Assembly: GCF_021261325.1 (NCBI RefSeq)
Contig: NZ_JAJSBI010000005.1
Location: 1 to 64,000 of the forward strand
Source: Streptomyces guryensis
GTDB taxonomy: Bacteria > Actinomycetota > Actinomycetes > Streptomycetales > Streptomycetaceae
Length of the DNA: 64,000 nucleotides
Direction of reading: 5' to 3'
Part shown: piece by piece, positions 35,271-44,120 of the stretch
How the letters are laid out: each line of letters opens with the position of its first letter
Position numbering within the stretch: position 1 is the stretch's first letter
Translations under genes and position numbers: made by a program
The notes under the pieces: generated by a model
The model's database searches: none
What the model saw: the letters and a program-made list of their open reading frames with translations, nothing else
Told to the model about the DNA's origin: nothing

Positions 35271-35638
35271 AGTACCTGGTCCTGATGTACGCCGACCCCG
35301 CGGCGACCGAAGCGATGACCGCCGCCGAACGCGCGGAGGTCTTCCGCAGGCACGAAGCGCTCCACCGGGACCTGGAAGCCACCGGTGAGATGCTCAACGG
35401 AGCCGGACTGGCCGTCCCGCGTGACACGGAGACAATCCGGTGGCACGGCGAGGGGTCGGCCCCGACCACGACGGACGGCCCGCTCATGGACTCCACCGAT
35501 CACCTGACCGCGTACTACGTGATCGACTGCGCCACCCCGGAACGGGCTCGGGAGATCGCCGAACGCGTCCTGGACTTCCACGTCGTGGCGGTAGAGGTGC
35601 GGCCCGTCCACGACTCGTTCGGGATGGGCGAAACCTGA
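35267..35638 (+). CDS. YCII-related DGPF-domain protein
   Basis: 123 residues, one YCII/DGPF domain: MKYLVLMYADP at the start and TTDGPLMDSTDHLTAYYVID in the middle. The Asp-Gly-Pro triad followed by a hydrophobic residue is the signature. Such proteins often sit next to ECF sigma factors or regulators; here it is coupled to LysR. Biochemical role unknown. Confidence 0.9.
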   Translation: MKYLVLMYADPAATEAMTAAERAEVFRRHEALHRDLEATGEMLNGAGLAVPRDTETIRWHGEGSAPTTTDGPLMDSTDHLTAYYVIDCATPERAREIAERVLDFHVVAVEVRPVHDSFGMGET

Positions 35639-35988
35639 CCCCACGGGCCGACATCCGCGAAGCTGCCTCGCAAACCGAGCCGCTTCGCACGCTGACTGCC
35701 ATGGCCATCCCAGCCAGGTCATGATCGCGCAGCGCCCGCCCGGGTCGGTGCCCGCCGTGTGCGCGGTCGCCGAACACCTTCCCGCGCGCGACAACTCCGC
35801 ACCGACGCCGTCATGGCGCTGCTGACCATCCACCACTGGACCGACCTGGGGGCCGGAATCGGCCTTGGGAACCAACGGAACAGCCAGTATCGATGAGAAC
35901 GATCATGGTCGGTTACTGACGACGGCGCTTTGATGTCGTCTCGCCGAGGTTCGCTGACGGACGGCCCTGACGGCGCTATGTCGTTGGT
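35639..35988. other. Non-coding stretch before the IS630 remnant
   Basis: 350 bases without a supported gene. Codon bias is weak in all frames and several stop codons are present. Its right end probably includes the left end of the IS630-type element, but no terminal inverted repeat could be paired because the other end has been lost. Confidence 0.4.
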
Positions 35989-36310
35989 GTGAGATACGCG
36001 CAAGGCGGCGGGCTGGACGCCGCGGGGCGGGCGCGCCGCGAGGCTTTGCGGATGCGGGCGGCCGCGATGTTCGCCGAGAACGTCACGTCTTCGGAGATCG
36101 CCGAGCGGCTGCGGGTGACGGTGCGGTCGGTGTACCGGTGGAGGGCGGATTTCGAGCGCGGCGGGACGGCGGCGCCGGCAAGTAGGGGCCCGGTGGGGCA
36201 GCGTTGCAAGCTCAGTGCGAAGTCGCAGGCCAAGCCGGCCCGGATGCTGGATGAGGGCCCGGCGGCGTTCGGCCGGGACGAGGACCAGGTGTGGACCGGG
36301 GCTCGGGTCG
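35989..36310 (+). pseudogene. IS630-family transposase, N-terminal fragment
   Basis: Begins MRYAQGGGLDAAGRARREAL and carries a helix-turn-helix (SSEIAERLRVTVRSVYRW) and the following PASRGPVGQRCKLSAKSQ and EDQVWTGARVV. These match the first 110 residues of IS630-type transposases. The DDE catalytic domain is missing: at about 36306-36314 the sequence changes abruptly into the 3' part of an MFS gene on the opposite strand. Confidence 0.8.
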
Positions 36311-36823
36311 TCAAAGCAGCGCACCGATCTCGCTGGCGGCGGAGGCCGGCGAGGCGACCAGGCCGCGCCGGTGGGGTGCGGCGTCTTCGACCAGGCAGGC
36401 GGTGACGCCGGTGTACTCGCCACCGACGGCGAAGCCCATGACACAGCGCAGCAGCAACAGCAGAACCCCGGCGACGGAGCCGATCTGGTCGCGGGTCGGG
36501 AGCAGGGCGGTGGCCGGCATCGCGGAGGTCATCACCGCCATCGAGCCGAGCAGCACCTTGCGGCGCCCGAGCCGGTCCCCGATGTGGCCGAAGGCCATCG
36601 CGCCGAGCGGGCGTATCAGGTAGGCGACGGCGAAGACCGCCAGGGTGATCAGGAGCGAGGTGGTGCCGGTGCCGAAGATCACCCGGGACAGCACGGTGGT
36701 CATGTACAGGTACAGCGTGAAGTCGTACCACTCCACGACGGTGGACAGGGCCGCCACCAGAATGGAGGACCGGGGCAGGACGGCCGTCGCCTGAGCGCGC
36801 GGTGCGGGTGCGAGGGATTCCAT
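36311..36823 (-). pseudogene. C-terminally truncated MFS transporter (metabolite:H+ symporter type)
   Basis: 170 residues with four to five membrane helices: VEWYDFTLYLYMTTVLSRVI, the signature GHIGDRLGRRKVLLGS, and RCVMGFAVGGEYTGV, as in the MHS/proline-betaine porter group. The frame ends at a chance stop (SEIGALL) where the IS630 fragment begins, so about 250 C-terminal residues and seven helices are lost. ATG 36823 has a plausible AAGG ribosome site. It lies 70 bases downstream of the SnoaL-like gene, in the same direction. Confidence 0.82.
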
Positions 36824-36893
36824 GATGTGCCTTGCGGGAGGGCGGCAGCGCGGACCTGGACGGTCGTGCGGGAGGAGGAGGCACCTGTCTGCC

Positions 36894-37313
36894 TCACGGC
36901 GCCGGTACGGCGCCGATCTGCTGCATGAGCCCGAGGAGATCGGGCTGACCCCGCTCTTTGACGATGCGTCCATCGGCCAGGTAGTAGAAGTTCATGGCCT
37001 GGACCGCGATCTTGTTGCCGGTGGCAGGGATGCCGAAGAACTCGCCTTCGTGAGTGCCGCGCATGGTGAACCGTGCGGCCACCGTGCTGCCTTCGGTGAT
37101 GCTCTCCTCCAGCGTCCACCGGACGTCGGGGAATGCGCTGCGCATCATCGCGATGATCTCCAGGTAGCCCTCGGGGCCCCGCAGCGGTTCAGCGTGACTG
37201 GGTGCGTGGAACACCGCGTCGGGGGCGATGACCTCCCGGGCAAGGTCCTCGTCGGCTGTGTTGATGAACTCGACGAAGCGCTTCATCACTGATTCGACGG
37301 ATTCCGGTGACAT
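36894..37313 (-). CDS. SnoaL-like ester cyclase family protein
   Basis: 139 residues with the SnoaL pattern FVEFINTADEDLAREVIAPD, FHAPSHAEPLRGPEGYLEI, FPDVRWTLEESITEG, and GIPATGNKIAVQAMNFYYL. This family includes polyketide cyclases and many stress-associated proteins. It is divergent from padR, with a palindromic site between them, so it is probably the PadR target. A substrate cannot be assigned. Confidence 0.85.
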   Translation of the reverse strand: MSPESVESVMKRFVEFINTADEDLAREVIAPDAVFHAPSHAEPLRGPEGYLEIIAMMRSAFPDVRWTLEESITEGSTVAARFTMRGTHEGEFFGIPATGNKIAVQAMNFYYLADGRIVKERGQPDLLGLMQQIGAVPAP

Positions 37314-37385
37314 TTTCCTCTGCCTCTCTGCCTCTCTGCCTGCGTGGTGGTGTTCGAAGCGAACGGCAGGGCCATGACGACCGTA

Positions 37386-37400
37386 ACATCGAATCGATGT
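37386..37400. promoter_or_regulatory. Palindromic operator between the SnoaL-like gene and padR
   Basis: ACATCGA-A-TCGATGT is a perfect 15-bp palindrome, followed 10 bases on by the related half site TCGATATGT. It lies between the divergent SnoaL-like gene and padR and is the likely PadR binding site. Confidence 0.65.
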
Positions 37401-37431
37401 AAACCTCGTTTCGATATGTCATCCTGAAGGA

Positions 37432-38010
37432 ATGCTGGAACTCTCCATACTCGGCTTCCTGGCCGCAGGCCCCCTTCCCGGACACGAGCTGCGCCGCCGC
37501 ATCACGCACCTCACCGGATACAGCCGACCGGTCAGCGACGGCACCCTCTACCCGGCGATCAACCGCCTGACCAAAGCCGGACTGATTCAGCGGCGACCCG
37601 CGCCGGAAGCAGGAGGCGGCCGGTATGTGCTGAACCTGACCGACACGGGCCGCGAGGACATGCTCCGGCGGCTGCGCGAGCCGGCCGAGCACGAACTCAC
37701 CGACTTCCCCCGCTGGTTCACGATCCTGGCCTTCCTCTCCCTGCTCCCGGACGTGGCCGACCAGCACGCGGTGCTCAGGCGCCGGCTCGCCTTCCTGGAG
37801 GAATCGGCGAGCTTCTTCTACGACGGAGACAAGCCGCTGCGCGCCGAGGAGGTCGCAGACCCCTACCGGCGCGGCATGCTGCTCACCGCCCGCGCCACCA
37901 GCCAGGCCGAACGAACCTGGATCCGCGAGTCCCTCGGCCAGGACACCCCCGAGCCCGGCCCCACGCGCGACCCACACGCCTCCTCCCCGCTCGACGCACC
38001 GGCGAGCTGA
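37432..38010 (+). CDS. PadR-family transcriptional regulator
   Basis: 192 residues. The PadR winged HTH is MLELSILGFLAAGPLPGHEL, then GYSRPVSDGTLYPAINRLTK, with the wing GGGRYVLNLTDTGREDM. The C-terminal part is helical for dimerisation. It probably represses itself and the divergent SnoaL-like gene, and is followed after 23 bases by a quinone reductase in the same direction. Redox or phenolic control would fit the family but is inferred. Confidence 0.92.
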   Translation: MLELSILGFLAAGPLPGHELRRRITHLTGYSRPVSDGTLYPAINRLTKAGLIQRRPAPEAGGGRYVLNLTDTGREDMLRRLREPAEHELTDFPRWFTILAFLSLLPDVADQHAVLRRRLAFLEESASFFYDGDKPLRAEEVADPYRRGMLLTARATSQAERTWIRESLGQDTPEPGPTRDPHASSPLDAPAS

Positions 38011-38033
38011 CAGACAACGAAAGGCGCCCCCCC

Positions 38034-39014
38034 ATGCTTGCTTCCTGGTACGACGCACAAGGCCGGGCCACCGAGGTACTGCAGGTCGGTGAACTGCCTG
38101 ACCCCACCCCCGGCCCTGGCGAGGTCCGGGTCCGCGTCACCGTCTCGGGGGTGAACCCCGGCGACACCAAGAAGCGCACTGGCTGGACCGGCTCCGGCAT
38201 GCCCTACCCGCGGGTGATCCCGCACAGCGACGCCGCCGGCGTGATCGACGCGGTCGGCTACGGAGTCGACGAGCGCCGCACCGGGCAGCGCGTGTGGGTG
38301 TACGGCGCCCAGTCCTACCGGGCCTTCGGTACCGCCGCCCAGTACACCGTCGTGCCTGCCGGCCTCGCCGTCCCGCTACCCGACCACCTCTCCGACGATC
38401 TCGGCGCGAGCCTGGGCATCCCCGGCATCACCGCGCACCGCAGCGTGTTCGCCGACGGCCCCGTCGATGGCAAGGTCGTCCTGGTCAACGGGGCCCTGGG
38501 CGGGGTCGGCTCGCTGGCAGCCCAGCTCGCCGCCTGGGGTGGGGCCACCGTCGTCGGCACCGTCCGCCGCACAGCCGACCTGGACCGGGTCGATCCGGCG
38601 GTCATCTCCCACGCCGTCGCCCTCGACGCCGCCGACCCGGCCGCCGAGATCCGCGCGTACGTCCCCGCCGGTGTGGACCGGATCATCGAGGTGTCCCTGT
38701 CCGACAACGCCGACCTCGACAACGTCGTGGCCGCCAACGGCGCAACCATCGCCGCCTACGCCACCCGCGCCGACCGCACCGAAATCCCCTTCTGGACCCT
38801 GCTGTTCAACAACGTCACCCTGCGCCTGATCGGCAGCGACGACTTCCCCGCCGACGCCAAACTCCGGGCCGCCCGTGATCTGACCTCCGCGGCCGCCGTC
38901 GGCGCGCTCACCGTCGAGATCGGCGACCGCTACCCGCTCGCCGACATCGCCAAGGCCCACGACCGCGTCGACGCCGGCGGCCGCGGCCGCGTTCTGATCG
39001 ACATCCCCCGATAA
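38034..39014 (+). CDS. Quinone oxidoreductase-like MDR-superfamily NADPH reductase
   Basis: 326 residues. The GroES-like part (about 10-130) shows GEVRVRVTVSGVNPGDTKKR, and the NADPH fold has VLVNGALGGVGSLAAQLAA. No catalytic zinc ligands are seen, as in quinone/zeta-crystallin type reductases. It is the second gene of the padR unit. Confidence 0.9.
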   Translation: MLASWYDAQGRATEVLQVGELPDPTPGPGEVRVRVTVSGVNPGDTKKRTGWTGSGMPYPRVIPHSDAAGVIDAVGYGVDERRTGQRVWVYGAQSYRAFGTAAQYTVVPAGLAVPLPDHLSDDLGASLGIPGITAHRSVFADGPVDGKVVLVNGALGGVGSLAAQLAAWGGATVVGTVRRTADLDRVDPAVISHAVALDAADPAAEIRAYVPAGVDRIIEVSLSDNADLDNVVAANGATIAAYATRADRTEIPFWTLLFNNVTLRLIGSDDFPADAKLRAARDLTSAAAVGALTVEIGDRYPLADIAKAHDRVDAGGRGRVLIDIPR

Positions 39015-39193
39015 GGCCCCGGGGAGCCGCCGTAGCAGCAGCCGCTCCCGTCTGTCGCCCCTGACGCGTCTCAGCCCTCCGCGCCGTCACGTACGCCGCA
39101 GCGCGATCACCGAGGCTGGCGGAACCTGGAGCCGATACGCCCCCGGTGACCACACACGGTGAGTTACCGCTCCACTTCCGCTGGCATGCCTAA

Positions 39194-39556
39194 TCACTCG
39201 GGAAGAGTGAAGCCCAGTTCACGCAGGCGGGGCAGGCAGGCTTCGAGGCACTGCTCCACCGACGCGGCATCGGTACGCACGACGATGTCGTCACGCAACG
39301 GGGCGCCACTGGCCACGAACGTCCAGGGCTTCCGCCTCTCTGCCATCCGCTCAGCATCGGCCTTGAACAGCACGGTTACGCCCTGTTCGGCCAGCGCCTC
39401 CATGATCGTGACGATGTCCACCGGTGCCCCCTCCGGAAGTGGCTCGAACACACCACGGTGAATCCATCCGTCCGAGGACGCACCACGAACACGGTCGTCA
39501 CCACCCAGAGTGACCAACGAAGGCTGTCCAAGCTCGAATACGCGACACCTCAACAT
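39194..39556 (-). CDS. Hypothetical protein, 120 residues
   Basis: A small soluble protein: MLRCRVFELGQPSLVTLGGD, then VDIVTIMEALAEQGVTVLFKADAE and SVEQCLEACLPRLRELGFTL. It has no recognised domain. The codon pattern is coding-like, but no clear ribosome site precedes ATG 39556. The region around it is rich in gene remnants, so it may be a truncated gene. Confidence 0.5.
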   Translation of the reverse strand: MLRCRVFELGQPSLVTLGGDDRVRGASSDGWIHRGVFEPLPEGAPVDIVTIMEALAEQGVTVLFKADAERMAERRKPWTFVASGAPLRDDIVVRTDAASVEQCLEACLPRLRELGFTLPE

Positions 39557-39579
39557 GCGGGCCTACCAGTCCCAAGGCC

Positions 39580-39999
39580 GGGAATCGCCGAACTCCTCCG
39601 GGTCGCCCGCCGCCGCATCGTGATCCTGACCTGGGACCAGCGGATCGTCCGCGAGCAGTTCCGGCCCGTACGCGAATACCCCGACAGGCCGCCGCCTTCG
39701 ACGACACCCGCACCCTGCCGCTGGACCGGCTGGCCGACCTGCACGGCGGGGCGCGCCAACAACCCGTCCCCGTCCCGCACGACTGCACGGACGGCTTCGC
39801 CGCAGCGTACTGGCGACGCCCCCACGCCTACCTGGCCCCCCAGGTACGGTCTGGAACCTCCCTGCTCGCCCAGACCGGAGAAGCAGCCCTCGCGCCGGGC
39901 CGGGCAGCCCTCTCCAAGGACCTGAGAACGGGCCGCGGGCACACCCGGCACGCGGACCTGCTCACCCGCGACACACTCGACGTCGGCTACCGACTACTG
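39580..39999 (+). pseudogene. C-terminal remnant of a class I SAM methyltransferase with frameshift
   Basis: The first frame reads LLRVARRRIVILTWDQRIVREQF. After a shift near 39680 the next frame reads AAFDDTRTLPLDRLADL, then VPHDCTDGFAAAYWRRP and LLAQTGEAALAPG, ending HADLLTRDTLDVGYRLL. Intact actinomycete methyltransferases have these blocks in one frame, with the SAM-binding glycine motif upstream; that half is gone. A dead 3' fragment, ending where a dispersed intergenic repeat begins. Confidence 0.7.
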
Positions 40000-40025
40000 A
40001 CAGTGGACATCTCGCCTGCCCGGGT

Positions 40026-40094
40026 AGGGGCGCGGGGCTGTATTCGATTTGCGGCTCCGCCGCGTGGGCGCGACCGGCCACATCAGGCCCGCGG
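40026..40094 (+). repeat. Dispersed Streptomyces intergenic repeat, copy A
   Basis: Contains TGCGGCTCCGCCGCGTGGG followed by CGCGACCGGCCACA, preceded by AGGGGCGCGGGGC. A diverged copy in the opposite orientation lies at 45100-45167. This family is common in gene gaps of streptomycetes. GCGGCTCCGCCGC is itself a hairpin, so it may act as a terminator. Confidence 0.75.
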
Positions 40095-40133
40095 GCCTGC
40101 AAGCAACGAAACCCGGCAGACGAGATGCGGCGC

Positions 40134-41294
40134 TCACGCCCCCCAGCCGGCCTGCTGTCCGCCGACCCGCTCTTCGATGATCTTCTGGGCCCATCCGGAG
40201 CGGCGGTAGGCGGCGATGGGGTCGGGGTCGAGTCCCATCTCCTCGCGTACTTCGGCGAGGAGCGGGCGTACGTCTGTGTTGTAGGCGTCCATGAGTACGG
40301 CGTTGGCTTCGAGGACGTCGCCTGTGCGCTGGGCTGTTCCCAGTGCCTCGGTGTCCACGAGCAGGGCTTTGGCGGTGGCTTCCTGGACGTTCATCACGGA
40401 GCGGATGATGGCGGGGATCTTGGCTTCGATGTTGTGGCACTGGTCGAGCATGAAGGCGATGTCGGAGGTGTAGCCGCCGCCGCGGACGACTTCGTACATG
40501 ATGCGGAAGAGCTGGAAGGGGTCGGCGGCGCCGACCATGAGGTCGTCGTCGGCGTAGAAGCGGGAGTTGAAGTCGAAGCCGCCGAGTTTGTTCTCCCGCA
40601 GCAGGGTGGCGACGATGAACTCGATGTTGGTGCCGGGTGCGTGGTGTCCGGTGTCGACGACGACCTGTGCCTTCTCGCCGAGCTTGAGGCAGTGGGCGTA
40701 GGCGGTGCCCCAGTCGGGAACATCCGTCGCGTAGAACGCCGGCTCGAAGAACTTGTACTCCAGCAGCATCCGCTGCCCGTCCCCGAGGCGTTGGTACACC
40801 TGGGCCAGTGCCTGGGTGAGGCGGTCCTGGCGTGCGCGGAGGTCGTCCTGCCCGGGGTAGTTCGTGCCGTCGGCGAACCACAGTTTCAGGTCCCGGGAGC
40901 CGGTGGCGTCCATGATGTCGACGCATTCCAGCAGGTGGTCCAGGGCCTTGCGGCGCACTCCCGGGTCCGGGTGGCAGATGCTGCCGAGCTTGTAGTCGTC
41001 GTCCTGGAAGGTGTTGGAGTTGATCGCGCCCAGCTTCACGCCGTGGTCCTGGGCGTACTTCGCCAGGGCCGCGTAGTCGTCCACCCTGTCCCAGGGAATG
41101 TGCAGCGCGACGGTCGGCGCCACGCCGGTCAACGCGTGCACCTGCGCCGCATCCGCCAGCTTCTCCTGCGGCGTACGGGGAACGCCCTGCTGCGCGAACA
41201 CCTTGAACCGGGTCCCCGAGTTCCCGTACGCCCACGACGGGGTCTCGACTGCCTGGGTCTTCAGCGCGGCCTTCACCGCGGCGAGCTCGGTCAC
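40134..41294 (-). CDS. rhaI: L-rhamnose isomerase, copy 2
   Basis: 386 residues, nearly the same protein as the copy at 27970-29130. Differences cluster in the first 30 residues ([20 protein letters not shown]), a few central positions, and the last 60 residues. All metal-site motifs are retained, so it should be active. GTG 41294 follows AGGAG. It is divergent from the ABC importer genes and has its own promoter and operator. It has no downstream partner: the gene ends near a dispersed repeat and a methyltransferase remnant. Confidence 0.94.
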   Translation of the reverse strand: MTELAAVKAALKTQAVETPSWAYGNSGTRFKVFAQQGVPRTPQEKLADAAQVHALTGVAPTVALHIPWDRVDDYAALAKYAQDHGVKLGAINSNTFQDDDYKLGSICHPDPGVRRKALDHLLECVDIMDATGSRDLKLWFADGTNYPGQDDLRARQDRLTQALAQVYQRLGDGQRMLLEYKFFEPAFYATDVPDWGTAYAHCLKLGEKAQVVVDTGHHAPGTNIEFIVATLLRENKLGGFDFNSRFYADDDLMVGAADPFQLFRIMYEVVRGGGYTSDIAFMLDQCHNIEAKIPAIIRSVMNVQEATAKALLVDTEALGTAQRTGDVLEANAVLMDAYNTDVRPLLAEVREEMGLDPDPIAAYRRSGWAQKIIEERVGGQQAGWGA

Positions 41295-41334
41295 TTCAGG
41301 GCTCCTGTGACGTCTGGCCGGAACGGCAGATTGA

Positions 41335-41382
41335 TGAATCGATTCAAGACCGGAAGCTTAGAGCTCTCCGCAGGGGTGTCAA
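41335..41382 (-). promoter_or_regulatory. Promoter and operator of the second rhaI
   Basis: Minus strand: perfect -35 TTGACA (41382-41377), 16 bases, -10 TAAGCT (41360-41355), then the perfect palindrome TGAATCGATTCA (41346-41335) at the predicted transcription start. Confidence 0.75.
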
Positions 41383-41426
41383 GCTTTCCGGCAGAGGCTG
41401 TTGCCCGTGGCCTGACCGTGACCTTT

Positions 41427-41460
41427 GGCTCTCGAAGGGCTCTCGAAATTTTTTCGAGCC
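41427..41460. promoter_or_regulatory. CTCGAAA palindrome and direct repeats between rhaI copy 2 and rhaT
   Basis: GGCTCTCGAA occurs at 41427-41436 and again at 41438-41447. The second overlaps the palindrome CTCGAAA-TTT-TTTCGAG (41442-41458). It lies upstream of both divergent promoters and differs from the TGAAWC operators, so a second regulator is likely. CGAA..TTCG sites resemble those reported for xylan-type LacI regulators such as BxlR. Confidence 0.55.
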
Positions 41461-41467
41461 GACCCCA

Positions 41468-41523
41468 TTGACGTGACATGGCCGACGCGCCTAACGTCCC
41501 GGCAACCAAGTTGAAACCTTTCA
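41468..41523 (+). promoter_or_regulatory. Promoter of the rhamnose ABC importer operon with operator
   Basis: -35 TTGACG (41468-41473), 18 bases, -10 TAACGT (41492-41497). The palindrome-like operator TGAAACCTTTCA (41512-41523) starts about 8 bases after the predicted start, so a bound LacI-type repressor would act as a roadblock. Confidence 0.75.
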
Positions 41524-41565
41524 CGACGTCGTGAGCCCCTTGTCGGCGTCGTCGAGGAGCCCCTA

Positions 41566-43083
41566 ATGACCCACCCGTCCGACACGGGTCCGGCCCCGGT
41601 GCTGGCGCTCGAGGACATCTCGAAGTCCTTCGGCGCGGTGCGCGCCCTGCGGGACGTTTCCCTGGAGTTGTTCCCCGGCGAAGTGCACGCACTCGCCGGC
41701 GAGAACGGCGCGGGCAAGTCGACCCTGATCAAGACCCTTGCCGGTGTGCACCGGCCCGACGCCGGCCGGGTGCTGCTCGACGGTGAGCCCGTCGTCTTCC
41801 ACGGCCCCGGCGACGCCCGCGACGCCGGGATCGCCGTGATCTACCAGGAGCCCACGCTCTTTCCCGACCTTTCGATCGCCGAGAACATCTTCATGGGCCG
41901 CCAGCCCCGGCGCGCCCTCGGCCGTATCGACCACAAGGCCACGCACGCGGCGACCCTGGCCCTGATGCAGCGTCTCGGCGTCGAGCTCGACCCCGACCGC
42001 CCGGCCCGCGGTCTTTCGATCGCCGACCAGCAGATCGTCGAGATCGCCAAGGCCCTCTCCTTCGAGGCCCGCGTCCTGATCATGGACGAGCCGACCGCCG
42101 CCCTCACCGGCAGTGAGGTGGCCCGCCTCTTCGGTGTCGTGCGCACCCTGCGCGAACAGGGCGCCGCCGTGCTGTTCATCTCGCACCGGCTGGAGGAGAT
42201 GTTCGAGATCTGCCAGCGGGTCACCACCCTCCGCGACGGCGCATGGATCTCCAGTGAGCCGATCGACGGCATGACCGAGGACGACCTCGTGCGCCGCATG
42301 GTCGGCCGCGACCTCGACGAGCTGTATCCCAAGCAGGACGTCGAGCCCGGTCAAGTCGCCCTGAGCGTGCGGAGGTTGACCCGCGAGGGCGTCTTCACCG
42401 ATGTCTCCTTCGACGTGCGGCACGGCGAGATCGTCGGTCTCGCCGGGCTCGTCGGCGCCGGCCGTACGGAGGTCGCCCGAGCCGTCTTCGGCATCGACCG
42501 ATGGGACGCCGGCGAGGTCGAGGTCCAGGGGCGCAGGCTCACCAACGGCGCCCCCTCCACCGCCATGGCCGCCGGGCTCGCCCTCGTCCCCGAGGACCGG
42601 CGCGCCCAGGGCCTGGTGATGGACATGTCCATCGAGCGCAACATCGGCCTGACCGGTCTGCGGACGACGGTCAGGGCGGGCCTGGTCGACCGCGGCGCCG
42701 AACGCAGCCGCTCCCTCGACTGGGCCGTCAAGCTCCAGGTCAAGTACGCCAGGATCGCCGACACGGTCAACACCCTGTCCGGCGGTAACCAGCAGAAGGT
42801 GGTCCTCGCCAAGTGGCTCGCCACCGGCCCGAGGGTGCTGATCGTCGACGAGCCCACGCGCGGCATCGACGTCGGCACCAAGGCCGAGGTGCACCGCCTG
42901 CTCAGCGAGCTGGCCGCCGACGGCGTGGCCGTTCTGATGATCTCCTCCGACCTGCCCGAGATCCTCGGCATGGCCGACCGCGTGCTCGTCATGCACGAGG
43001 GTCGCCTCACCGCCGAGATCCCACGCGCCGAAGCCACCGAGGAAACCGTGATGGCCGCAGCCACCGGGAGGGCCGCCGCATGA
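41566..43083 (+). CDS. rhaT: Rhamnose ABC importer, double ATPase subunit
   Basis: 505 residues with two ABC modules, as in RbsA/XylG/RhaT. The first has Walker [10 protein letters not shown] (about 43-51), signature [15 protein letters not shown] and Walker [12 protein letters not shown]. The second has a degenerate Walker [10 protein letters not shown], signature [15 protein letters not shown] and [14 protein letters not shown]. This asymmetry is normal for sugar importers. It powers RhaP and RhaQ. The stop overlaps the next gene by 4 bases. The substrate is inferred from rhaI, rhaU and rhaS in the same block. Confidence 0.92.
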   Translation: MTHPSDTGPAPVLALEDISKSFGAVRALRDVSLELFPGEVHALAGENGAGKSTLIKTLAGVHRPDAGRVLLDGEPVVFHGPGDARDAGIAVIYQEPTLFPDLSIAENIFMGRQPRRALGRIDHKATHAATLALMQRLGVELDPDRPARGLSIADQQIVEIAKALSFEARVLIMDEPTAALTGSEVARLFGVVRTLREQGAAVLFISHRLEEMFEICQRVTTLRDGAWISSEPIDGMTEDDLVRRMVGRDLDELYPKQDVEPGQVALSVRRLTREGVFTDVSFDVRHGEIVGLAGLVGAGRTEVARAVFGIDRWDAGEVEVQGRRLTNGAPSTAMAAGLALVPEDRRAQGLVMDMSIERNIGLTGLRTTVRAGLVDRGAERSRSLDWAVKLQVKYARIADTVNTLSGGNQQKVVLAKWLATGPRVLIVDEPTRGIDVGTKAEVHRLLSELAADGVAVLMISSDLPEILGMADRVLVMHEGRLTAEIPRAEATEETVMAAATGRAAA

Positions 43084-44120
43084 CGGTGACCACTTCCAAC
43101 GAAACCCCCGTCGCCGAGGTGCCCAGGTCCAGCGGCACCCGGCTCGTCGACCGCGTCTTCAAGATGCGCGAACTCGCCATCCTGGCCGTCTTCCTGGTGA
43201 TGATCGCCGTCACCCAGATCGGCAACAGCGACTTCCTGTCCGAACAGGGCATCAAGGACCTGCTCCTCAACGCGACCATCCTGGTCCTCGTCGCCACCGG
43301 CCAGTCCCTGGTGGTGATCACGAGGAACGTCGACCTGTCGGTCGGCTCCACGCTCGGCATCGCGGCCTTCGCCGCCGGTGACTATCTGCACGGCGGCGGG
43401 AACGCGGTGGTGGCCATCGTCCTGGCGGTGCTGCTCGGCGTCGGCTGCGGCCTGCTGAACGGCCTGCTCGTCAGCCTCGGCCAGGTGCCCGCCCTCGTCG
43501 TCACCCTCGGCACCCTCTACATCATCCGCGGCGTCGACTCCATCTGGGTCGGCTCCCGCCAGATCACGGCGGCCGACCTCCCCGGCGGCTTCGTCGACTT
43601 CGGCTCCGGCGGCATCTCCGCGGTGCCGTGGCTGGCACTGATCGCGCTGGCGGTGCTGGTGGCGACGGCGTACTACCTCAAGCAGTTCGGCAGCGGCCGT
43701 GAGCTGTACGCCCTCGGCTCCAACCCGGAGGCCGCGCGGCTCGCCGGCATCCCCGTCCGCAAGCGGATCCTGGCCGCGTACACCTTCTGCGGCGGCCTCG
43801 CAGGCCTCGCGGGCGCGATGTATCTGGCCCGGTTCGGCAACGTCGACTCCGGGACAGGCAACGGCTACGAACTCACCGTCGTCAGCGCGGTCGTGGTCGG
43901 CGGCGTCGTCTTCACCGGCGGCTCCGGCAGCGTGTACGGGGCCGCGCTGGGCGCCCTGCTGCTGACCTCTATCAACAGCGTGCTGCCCGCCCTCGGCGTC
44001 AGCTCCGTGTGGGTGCTCGCCATCAACGGCATCCTGCTCATCCTCGCCATCGCGGTCGACCGGGTCGTCGCGCTGCGCGTGGCCTCCGCCCTGAAGAAGA
44101 GGAACGCCCGCCATGCCTGA
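43080..44120 (+). CDS. rhaP: Rhamnose ABC importer permease 1
   Basis: 346 residues of the RbsC-type permease family with about ten membrane helices. Typical motifs are [35 protein letters not shown], and the coupling loop [19 protein letters not shown] 43080 overlaps the rhaT stop (ATGA). It pairs with RhaQ as a heterodimeric channel; 8 bases of its end overlap the rhaQ start. Confidence 0.9.
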   Translation: MTVTTSNETPVAEVPRSSGTRLVDRVFKMRELAILAVFLVMIAVTQIGNSDFLSEQGIKDLLLNATILVLVATGQSLVVITRNVDLSVGSTLGIAAFAAGDYLHGGGNAVVAIVLAVLLGVGCGLLNGLLVSLGQVPALVVTLGTLYIIRGVDSIWVGSRQITAADLPGGFVDFGSGGISAVPWLALIALAVLVATAYYLKQFGSGRELYALGSNPEAARLAGIPVRKRILAAYTFCGGLAGLAGAMYLARFGNVDSGTGNGYELTVVSAVVVGGVVFTGGSGSVYGAALGALLLTSINSVLPALGVSSVWVLAINGILLILAIAVDRVVALRVASALKKRNARHA

